From: Streptomyces syringium
GTDB taxonomy: Bacteria > Actinomycetota > Actinomycetes > Streptomycetales > Streptomycetaceae
Assembly (NCBI RefSeq): GCF_017876625.1
Contig: NZ_JAGIOH010000001.1
Coordinates: 992,001 to 1,056,000, forward strand
Length of the DNA: 64,000 bases
Direction: 5' to 3'
Both the position numbers and the translations under genes were made by a program. The notes below the pieces were generated by a model that saw only the letters and a program-made list of their open reading frames with translations, was not told the DNA's origin and made no database searches. Shown in pieces: positions 41,515 through 48,097 of the stretch. Position 1 is the first letter of the stretch, and each line of letters opens with the position of its first letter.

Positions 41515-42432
41515 ATGACATCCACGATTTCGCACCACACCGGCACCCGGATCGCCGACGACGCCAGGACCAAGGAGATCGCGGCGGAGATCGAGCAGCG
41601 GCTCCGCCGGGCGGACCAGCTCGTGCTGCCGCTCGACGAGACCCTGGACATCCTCGACCAGCTCCAGCAGTTCGAGCTCGGCCGTTTCCTGCTGCACAAC
41701 CGGGGCCTCAACGGCTACTGGACCTCGTACATCTTCCGCAACACCCCGGCCGGCCCCACCACGCCGATGGAGCACTGGCTGCTCAACAACTCCCTGTTGT
41801 GCCAGGCCCGCGAGCGCTTCCACCGCTTCAAGGAGGAGATCGCCGGCTCCGTCACCGAAGGGGCGACCCTGGCGTCCGTGCCCTGCGGGGTGATGGACGA
41901 CCTGCTGCAGCAGGACTACCGCGGCGTCGAGAAGTTCAGGCTCGTCGGCATCGACATCGACGAGGAGTCCATCGGCTACGCCCGGCAGAACGCGGCGGAG
42001 CACGGGCTGTCCGAGCACACCGCCTTCGAGGTGCGCGACGCCTGGAAGCTCGGTGTGGACGGCGAGTTCGATCTGATCGTCAGCAACGGTCTGAACATGT
42101 ACGAGTCGGACCCGCAGCGGCTGACCGATCTGTACCGCAGCTTCCACCAGGCACTGCGCCCCGGCGGCCGGCTGCTGCTCAGCTTCCTCACCCCGCCGCC
42201 CCCGCCGCCGTGGGTGGCGCCCGAGCACGCCGCGGCCTGGGAGAAGTACGACATCCCCGAGGCGGACCTGCGCCGGGAGCTGTCCATCATGGGCGACATC
42301 GTCCAGGTGACCTATCTGAACTTCTCCAGCGAGGACGAGGTGCGCGGCCAGCTCGAAGCCGCCGGCTTCACCGTGCACGCGGTCCGCTACAACGACCACG
42401 GCGTCCTGCCCATCATCACCGCGGTCAAGTGA
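41515..42432 (+). CDS. SAM-dependent methyltransferase (pyrrolinone O-methylation candidate)
   Basis: Methyltransferase of about 305 residues. A helical N-terminal region (residues 1-110) precedes the Rossmann fold, with motif I as SVPCGVMDDLL (about 121-131), the acidic strand LVGIDIDEE, FDLIVSNGLNMYE and then PGGRLLLSFLTPPPP. The GxGxG loop is altered to PCGVMDD. ATG at 41515 has TTGAGGAAA ten bases upstream. In an althiomycin-type pathway one O-methyltransferase is needed for the 4-methoxy-pyrrolinone, and this gene, inside the core operon, fits best. The methyltransferase at 10.2 kb belongs to the other operon. Confidence 0.85.
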   Translation: MTSTISHHTGTRIADDARTKEIAAEIEQRLRRADQLVLPLDETLDILDQLQQFELGRFLLHNRGLNGYWTSYIFRNTPAGPTTPMEHWLLNNSLLCQARERFHRFKEEIAGSVTEGATLASVPCGVMDDLLQQDYRGVEKFRLVGIDIDEESIGYARQNAAEHGLSEHTAFEVRDAWKLGVDGEFDLIVSNGLNMYESDPQRLTDLYRSFHQALRPGGRLLLSFLTPPPPPPWVAPEHAAAWEKYDIPEADLRRELSIMGDIVQVTYLNFSSEDEVRGQLEAAGFTVHAVRYNDHGVLPIITAVK

Positions 42433-42477
42433 CGTCCGCGGCCTGACGGGCCCTCGGGAGCCGGTGGCGGGAGGGGC

Positions 42478-42498
42478 CCGCCCGCGCGCTGCGGGCGG
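42478..42498 (+). terminator. 8-bp GC hairpin between methyltransferase and ABC-F genes
   Basis: CCGCCCGC and GCGGGCGG flank a 5-base loop, 46 bases after the methyltransferase stop and about 90 bases before the ABC-F ATG. It may terminate the core operon or be part of the ABC-F leader. I found no convincing leader peptide here. Confidence 0.5.
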
Positions 42499-42591
42499 TC
42501 CTCGCGAGCACACCGGCCCCCGCCGGCCCCGCCATGCCGGCCCGCGAACACCGCACCACCCCCGAACTACGGCCTTGGAGCCCCACTTCTC

Positions 42592-44187
42592 ATGATCACC
42601 GCCACCGGTCTCGAACTGCGCGCAGGCGCCCGCGTCCTCATCGAGTCGGCGTCCTTCCGCATCGCCAAGGGCGACCGCATCGGCCTGGTCGGTCGCAACG
42701 GCGCCGGCAAGACCACCCTCACCAAGGTCCTCTCCGGTGAAGGCATGCCCGCGGACGGCACCGTCACCCGCTCCGGCGACGTCGGCTACCTGCCGCAGGA
42801 CCCGCGCACCGGCGACCTGGACATGCTGGCGCTCGACCGCGTGCTGTCCGCCCGCGGCCTGGACACCGTGCTCCGCTCGATCCGCGAGTGCCAGGAACGC
42901 ATCGCCACCGGCCGGGGCGCGACGCGCGAGAAGGCGATGAAGAAGTACGAGCGGCTGGACACCGAGTTCCTCGCCCGGGGCGGCTACGCGGCCGAGGCCG
43001 AGGCGGCCACCATCGCCGCCAGCCTGGGCCTGCCCGACCGGATCATGGAGCAGCCGCTGCACACCCTCTCCGGCGGCCAGCGCCGCCGTGTGGAGCTGGC
43101 CCGCATCCTCTTCTCCGGCGCGGACATCCTCCTGCTGGACGAGCCGACGAACCACCTGGACGCGGACTCCATCCTGTGGTTGCGCGACTTCCTCAAGTCC
43201 TACCAGGGCGGCTTCGTCGTCATCTCGCACGACATCGACCTGGTCGAGACCGTGGTCAACAAGGTGTTCCACCTCGACGCCAACCGCGCTGCCGTCGATG
43301 TCTACAACATGGGCTGGAAGCAGTACCAGGCCCAGCGTGCCGCCGATGAGCGCCGCCGCAAGCGCGAGCGGGCCAACGCCGAGAAGAAGGCGGCCGCGCT
43401 CAGTTACCAGGCGAACAAGCTGCGCGCCGGCACCAAGGCGGTCGCCGCCCAGAACATGGCCCGCCGCGCCGAGAAGCTGCTGAGCGACCTGGAGCCCGAG
43501 CGCCGCTCCGACAAGGTCGCCAAGCTGCGCTTCCCCGAGCCCGCGCCCTGCGGCAAGACCCCGCTGATGGCGGAGGGCCTCTCCAAGTCCTACGGCTCGC
43601 TGGAGATCTTCACCGACGTCGACCTGGCCATCGACAAGGGCTCCCGCGTCGTCATCCTCGGCCTCAACGGCGCCGGCAAGACCACCCTGCTGCGCCTGCT
43701 CGCCGGTGTCGACAAGCCGGACACCGGGCAGGTCATCGAGGGCCACGGCCTCAAGCGCGGCTACTACGCCCAGGAGCACGAGACCCTCGACGGTGACCGC
43801 ACCGTCCTGGAGAACATGCGCTCGGCGGCCCCCGGCATGGATCTGGTCGAGATCCGCAAGGTGCTCGGCTCGTTCCTCTTCTCCGGCGACGATGCCGACA
43901 AGCCGGCAGGCGTCCTCTCCGGCGGCGAGAAGACCCGGCTGGCCCTGGCCACCCTGGTCGTCTCCTCCGCCAACGTCCTGCTGCTCGACGAGCCCACCAA
44001 CAACCTCGACCCCGCCAGCCGCGAGGAGATCCTCGGCGCCCTGCGCACCTACAAGGGCGCGGTCATCCTCGTCACCCACGACGAAGGGGCCGTCGAGGCC
44101 CTCCAGCCCGAACGCATCATCCTGCTCCCGGACGGCGTGGAGGACCTCTGGGGCGCGGACTACGCCGACCTCGTGGCTCTCGCATGA
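42592..44187 (+). CDS. ABC-F ATPase (probable ribosome protection)
   Basis: A 531-residue soluble protein with two ABC domains and no membrane part, so an ABC-F translation factor rather than a transporter. Domain 1 has Walker A GRNGAGKT (about 34-41), signature LSGGQRRRVEL and Walker B ILLLDEPTNHLD (about 178). Domain 2 has GLNGAGKT (about 356), LSGGEKTRLALA and LLLDEPTNNLD. The charged linker between them (AQRAADERRRKRERANAEKK) is the P-site-tRNA interaction region. Antibiotic-resistance ABC-F proteins displace drugs from the 50S peptidyl-transferase centre, the target of althiomycin. From memory the sequence is very close to a conserved housekeeping ABC-F of Streptomyces, so it may be a duplicated copy recruited for self-resistance. 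It overlaps the next gene by ATGA. Confidence 0.92.
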   Translation: MITATGLELRAGARVLIESASFRIAKGDRIGLVGRNGAGKTTLTKVLSGEGMPADGTVTRSGDVGYLPQDPRTGDLDMLALDRVLSARGLDTVLRSIRECQERIATGRGATREKAMKKYERLDTEFLARGGYAAEAEAATIAASLGLPDRIMEQPLHTLSGGQRRRVELARILFSGADILLLDEPTNHLDADSILWLRDFLKSYQGGFVVISHDIDLVETVVNKVFHLDANRAAVDVYNMGWKQYQAQRAADERRRKRERANAEKKAAALSYQANKLRAGTKAVAAQNMARRAEKLLSDLEPERRSDKVAKLRFPEPAPCGKTPLMAEGLSKSYGSLEIFTDVDLAIDKGSRVVILGLNGAGKTTLLRLLAGVDKPDTGQVIEGHGLKRGYYAQEHETLDGDRTVLENMRSAAPGMDLVEIRKVLGSFLFSGDDADKPAGVLSGGEKTRLALATLVVSSANVLLLDEPTNNLDPASREEILGALRTYKGAVILVTHDEGAVEALQPERIILLPDGVEDLWGADYADLVALA

Positions 44188-45059
44188 CCTCGGGGCCCGT
44201 GGGCATCGCGCCTCCCGAACGGCTCGGCCGCACCCGTCTGCCGGACGGCCGCATGCTGGCCTGGGCGGAGTGGGGCCCGGCCGACGGGCTCCCGGTGCTG
44301 CTGTGCCCGGGCGGGGCCACGAGCCGGTGGCTGGGCTTCGGCGCGGACGCGGTGGACGCGCTGGGCGTCCGCCTGGTCTCGGTGGACCGCCCGGGTCTCG
44401 GCGCCTCCGACCCCGCCCCCGGGCGGACCCTGCACGACTGGCCCGACGACGTGCGCAGCCTCGCGGCGGCGCGCGGCCTCGACGGGCTGCGCGTGGTGGG
44501 GTATTCGCAAGGGGCGCCCTTCGCGCTCGCCTGCGCGGCGCGCGGCGTGGTGACGGGGGCGTCGATCGTCTCGGGCAGCGGCGAACCGGCCGCGCCGGAG
44601 CTGGCCGACGCCCTCGCACCCGGGGTGCGGAGCATGGTGGAGGCCGTGGCGGCCGATCCGTCGGCCGCCGAGGCCGCCTTCGCGGCCTCGGCCGACGCGG
44701 ACGCGATGTGGGCCCTGGTGACGACCGGCTGCGCCGAACCCGACCGCGCGGTCTTCCGGCAGCCCGTCTTCGCGGCCGCGTACCGCCGGGCCATCACCGA
44801 GGGCTTCGCCCGGGGCCCGGCCGGCTACGCGCGGGACACCGTACTGACCATGGGGCGCTGGCCGTTCGACACGACGGCCATCACGACCCCGGTCGACCTC
44901 TGGTACGGCGAACAGGACACCAGCGTGTTCCACTCCCCCGGCCTGAGCACCGCCCTCGCCGACGCCCTCCCCACCGCGCGCCGCCATGTCGTCGCCGAGG
45001 CGGGCGGCATGCTGCTGTGGACCCATGCCGAGCCCATCCTGCGCTCACTGGTCACATGA
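44184..45059 (+). CDS. Alpha/beta hydrolase coupled to ABC-F
   Basis: A 291-residue alpha/beta hydrolase. The nucleophile elbow is VVGYSQGAPFA (S108), an acid lies in WYGEQDTSV and a His candidate in LLWTHAEPI. SVDRPGLGASDPAPGR is the usual strand-loop before the nucleophile. Its ATG overlaps the ABC-F stop, so it is translated with it. In many Streptomyces genomes, to my knowledge, the housekeeping ABC-F has such a hydrolase beside it, so the pair may be an ordinary chromosomal unit and not part of the cluster. The substrate is unknown. Confidence 0.8.
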   Translation: MTSGPVGIAPPERLGRTRLPDGRMLAWAEWGPADGLPVLLCPGGATSRWLGFGADAVDALGVRLVSVDRPGLGASDPAPGRTLHDWPDDVRSLAAARGLDGLRVVGYSQGAPFALACAARGVVTGASIVSGSGEPAAPELADALAPGVRSMVEAVAADPSAAEAAFAASADADAMWALVTTGCAEPDRAVFRQPVFAAAYRRAITEGFARGPAGYARDTVLTMGRWPFDTTAITTPVDLWYGEQDTSVFHSPGLSTALADALPTARRHVVAEAGGMLLWTHAEPILRSLVT

Positions 45060-45147
45060 AGAGCTCAAAGCAATCCTTATGGAGATGTGAACTACCCACC
45101 CTCTGCCTTATGGTGTGCGCAGGTCATGACGCACGAGGAGCGGGGAC

Positions 45148-45858
45148 ATGGGCGTGAGCACGGGCATGCGGACGATCGGGCTGATCGGTGGGATGAGCTG
45201 GGAGTCGACGGCGGAGTACTACCGGATCCTGAACGAGCGGACGCGGGAGCGGCTCGGCGGTCTGCACTCGGCCCGCTGCGTGCTCCACTCCGTGGACTTC
45301 GCGGAGATCGAGCAGTTGCAGGTCCAGGGCCGATGGGCGGAGGCCGGCGAGCTACTGGCCGCCGCCGCCCGGTCGTTGGAGGCGGCCGGCGCCGATCTAC
45401 TGCTCATCTGCACCAACACCATGCACAAGGTCGCGGACTCCGTCGAGGCGGCGGTCTCGGTCCCGCTGCTGCACCTCGCGGACACCACCGCGGCCGCGGT
45501 CCGCGCCGCGGGGCTGCGCCGGGTGGGCTTGCTGGGGACCGCGTTCACCATGGAGCAGGACTTCTACCGGGGCCGTCTCGCGGCGGGCGGCCTCGACGTC
45601 CGCGTCCCGGACACCGAGGGACGCGCGCTCGTGCACCGGGTGATCTACGAGGAACTCTGCCTGGGCGTCGTCCGCGACGCGTCGCGTGCGGCCTACCGCC
45701 GGGTCGTCGAGGACCTCGTCGCCGAGGGCGCCGAGGGCATCATCCTGGGGTGCACCGAGATCGAGCTCCTCATCGGCCCCGAGGACAGCCCCGTCCCGGT
45801 CTTCCCCACCGCACGCCTGCACGCCGAGGCAGCGGTCGACGCGGCCCTGGCGCGGTGA
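45148..45858 (+). CDS. Aspartate/glutamate racemase family protein
   Basis: A 236-residue PLP-independent amino-acid racemase of the YgeA/aspartate racemase type. The two catalytic cysteines are visible: C88 in LLLICTNTMHK and C202 in IILGCTEIELL, and the N-terminus IGLIGGMSWESTAEYY is characteristic. The ATG at 45148 has GAGGAG upstream. It may supply a D-amino acid or be a stray housekeeping gene. The serine of the adjacent pathway is epimerised on the assembly line, so it is not required there. It ends next to a long palindrome shared with the convergent PucR gene. Confidence 0.88.
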   Translation: MGVSTGMRTIGLIGGMSWESTAEYYRILNERTRERLGGLHSARCVLHSVDFAEIEQLQVQGRWAEAGELLAAAARSLEAAGADLLLICTNTMHKVADSVEAAVSVPLLHLADTTAAAVRAAGLRRVGLLGTAFTMEQDFYRGRLAAGGLDVRVPDTEGRALVHRVIYEELCLGVVRDASRAAYRRVVEDLVAEGAEGIILGCTEIELLIGPEDSPVPVFPTARLHAEAAVDAALAR

Positions 45859-45863
45859 GGACG

Positions 45864-45891
45864 GCCGGCCGCCGCGGCCGCGGCGGCCGGC
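45864..45891. terminator. 28-bp perfect palindrome between convergent genes
   Basis: GCCGGCCGCCGCGG and its complement CCGCGGCGGCCGGC abut directly, so the 28 bases are self-complementary without a spacer. It lies in the 57-base gap between the racemase stop and the PucR stop. A bidirectional terminator is likely. Confidence 0.65.
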
Positions 45892-45915
45892 GGACCGGGG
45901 ACCGGACGCCCTTCC

Positions 45916-46950
45916 TCAGTCGTTGAGCAGCCGCCACGCGGTGAGGGCCAGCTCGGCACGTATCAGCCCGGCGGGCGCGGTGAGTTCGACGCCCAGCGTC
46001 CTTCCGATCTGTTCCAGCCGACGGGCGACGCTGCTGTGGTGCAGATGGAGCACGTCGGCGGCCCGGCGCAGGGAGCCGGTGGCGCAATAGGCGTCCAGAG
46101 TCTCCAGGTCTTCCGGGTTGGCGGCCATCCGGGCGATCGCGGCCACGTCGGCGTTGTCCCGCGCGACGTCCCGGGGGACCTCCGCGAGCAGTGCCAGCGC
46201 CCCCAGGCCGGCGTAGTGGACGACCGGCCGGCGTGGGGTGGTGAAGCGGAGGGCGGTGCGTGCTTCCCGCCACGACCGGTCGGGGCTTGCGGCGGCGCCG
46301 ATGCCCGCGTGTACGCCTGCCGGCAACCGTGCCGGGTCGACGGTGGTGGCGAGGATGACGCCCACATCGGCGAGCGGTGCCGCCTTCACCGGGCGGCCCG
46401 GGCAGACCAGGCCGCCGAGCCGGTCGAGCGGCAGCCGCGACCGTACGGCGACGACATGGACCGGCAGGTCGGCGGCGAAGCCCAGGAGCCGTAGCGCCCG
46501 GGCTCTGGCCGCCTCGTCGCTGTCGGAGCTGATCACCAGCTCGAGGAGGGCGGGGTCGGCCATCGTGGTGCGGGCCGGGCCGTACCGCTCGACGACCGCC
46601 CCGGCGGCGAGGGCGAGCCGGTCCAGCAGCAGCTCGTCGAGGGGGCCGGGCGCGCCGGGGCGTTCGAGCCACACCGTGCCGATCTCCTCCTCGTCGAGGG
46701 TGATCGGCATCGTGGTGGACGCGGGTGGCTGCGGCGCGGACGTTTCCCTGCCGTCGGGCGCGATCCGGATCGCCCGCCCCGTGCTGTGGAGCCGGATCCC
46801 GGCCACGCACGCGGCCAGGCCCGCCGATGCCCGGGCGAGCGCCGGGAGATCCACCCGTCGGCGCATCAACGTGTCGTAGAACATGACGACACGGACCACG
46901 CCTTCCGCTTCCGAGTCCAATTGCGACAGCCGTACGGCCAGTGCCTCCAT
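45916..46950 (-). CDS. PucR/CdaR-type transcriptional regulator
   Basis: Regulator of about 344 residues. The C-terminal 60 residues form a PucR-type helix-turn-helix (LDAYCATGSLRRAADVLHLH, SSVARRLEQIGRTLGVEL). The middle carries a weak GGDEF-like or sensory region (ALLAEVPRDVARDNADV). ATG at 46950 is used because the protein sequence before it is Ser/Pro-rich and has no support; the frame stays open to 47211. It is divergent from an alpha/beta hydrolase-3 esterase, which it may regulate. The ribosome site is weak. Confidence 0.75.
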   Translation of the reverse strand: MEALAVRLSQLDSEAEGVVRVVMFYDTLMRRRVDLPALARASAGLAACVAGIRLHSTGRAIRIAPDGRETSAPQPPASTTMPITLDEEEIGTVWLERPGAPGPLDELLLDRLALAAGAVVERYGPARTTMADPALLELVISSDSDEAARARALRLLGFAADLPVHVVAVRSRLPLDRLGGLVCPGRPVKAAPLADVGVILATTVDPARLPAGVHAGIGAAASPDRSWREARTALRFTTPRRPVVHYAGLGALALLAEVPRDVARDNADVAAIARMAANPEDLETLDAYCATGSLRRAADVLHLHHSSVARRLEQIGRTLGVELTAPAGLIRAELALTAWRLLND

Positions 46951-47068
46951 GCCAGGAGGATAGGGCCCTCCCCGGCAGGAGGGAGGCGCCGACCGGTGCG
47001 TGATCGGGGCGGGATGCCCGACGAACGTCGGCTGATCCGGACGGGCGACGACCGTCAGGATGACCGGC

Positions 47069-47965
47069 ATGGATCCCGAACTCGAGGCATTTCTCCCGCT
47101 GCTCCCCCGAGAAGACATGAGCGACCCGGTCGCCGCACGCACGATGTACGCCGAGCTGGCCGCCACGAGGCCCGCGCCCGACACCACGGGCATGGAGATC
47201 GAGGACCGCACGGTGCCCGCCGATCCGGAGGTGCCGGTGCGGGTCTACCGCCCGCACGGGGCACAAGGTGCCGTCGTCTGGCTGCACGGCGGCGGACGGA
47301 TCATGGGTGACCTCGACACCGAGCACCCGTGGGCCAGTCGGGTCGCGGCCCTCTCCGGGGCCGTGGTCGTGTCGGTGGAATACCGTCTGGCTCCCGAGCA
47401 CCGGTTCCCGGCCGCCCTGGACGACGCCTACGCCGTGCTGGCCTGGACGGCCGAACACGCGGCCGAGCTCGGCGTCGACCCGGAGCGGATCGCGGTCGGC
47501 GGCCACAGTGCCGGCGGGAACCTTGCGGCCGCGGTGGCGTTGCGGGCCCGGGACCAGCACGGGCCGCCGATCCGCTTCCAACTGCTCAACGAGGCCTCCC
47601 TCGACGACCGGGAGGAGACCTGGTCACGTCGGAACTTCACCGACACGCCCTGGGCGACTCGCGACAACGTCGCCGCATCGTGGCGGCACTACCTGGGCTC
47701 CGCGCCCGCCACGCCGTACGCCGCCCCGTCCCGGGCCACCGACCTGTCCGGCCTGCCACCGGCCTACATCGCCACCGCGGAGCTCTGCCCGAACCGCGAC
47801 GAAGACATCGCCTACGCGCTGCGCCTGCTGCAAGCGGGCGTGTCGGTCGAGCTGCACCAGTGGCCCGGCACGTTCCACGGCTCGCAGGCCATCCTGTCCG
47901 CCGACGTGTCGCAGCGGCAGATGACCGGGCTCGCCGCGGCCCTGCGCCGTGCCCTGGCCGGGTGA
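47069..47965 (+). CDS. Alpha/beta hydrolase-3 family esterase (HSL type)
   Basis: Esterase of about 298 residues of the hormone-sensitive-lipase family. The oxyanion motif is VVWLHGGGRIMGD, the nucleophile elbow is VGGHSAGGNLAAA, an acid candidate lies in AELCPNRDEDIAYA and the His is in WPGTFHGSQ. ATG at 47069 (MDPELEAFLP) with AGGA eight bases upstream is preferred to ATG at 47060. The enzyme would hydrolyse short acyl or phenolic esters in the cytoplasm. It is divergent from the PucR regulator. No link to the antibiotic cluster is visible. Confidence 0.88.
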   Translation: MDPELEAFLPLLPREDMSDPVAARTMYAELAATRPAPDTTGMEIEDRTVPADPEVPVRVYRPHGAQGAVVWLHGGGRIMGDLDTEHPWASRVAALSGAVVVSVEYRLAPEHRFPAALDDAYAVLAWTAEHAAELGVDPERIAVGGHSAGGNLAAAVALRARDQHGPPIRFQLLNEASLDDREETWSRRNFTDTPWATRDNVAASWRHYLGSAPATPYAAPSRATDLSGLPPAYIATAELCPNRDEDIAYALRLLQAGVSVELHQWPGTFHGSQAILSADVSQRQMTGLAAALRRALAG

Positions 47966-48097
47966 GGTGGCCGCGGCCGACCGGGCCGGCCGGCTCCCGG
48001 CCGCGACCCACCGGATCCGTCCGGAGCAGCCGGGAGACACGGAGGAAAGACCCCGAGTCGAGCCGGTCGGTACTCGCCGGCGTTCCGCTTCCGGTCG

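Noticed and set aside
42534..42740. Short frame before the ABC-F gene as a possible leader peptide.
   Set aside because: It has no clear ribosome site and runs on into the ABC-F coding region instead of stopping before the start or at the hairpin.
45148..45858. Asp/Glu racemase as a source of D-Ser for the pathway.
   Set aside because: The Ser module has its own epimerase, and the racemase family acts on Asp or Glu. No link is needed.
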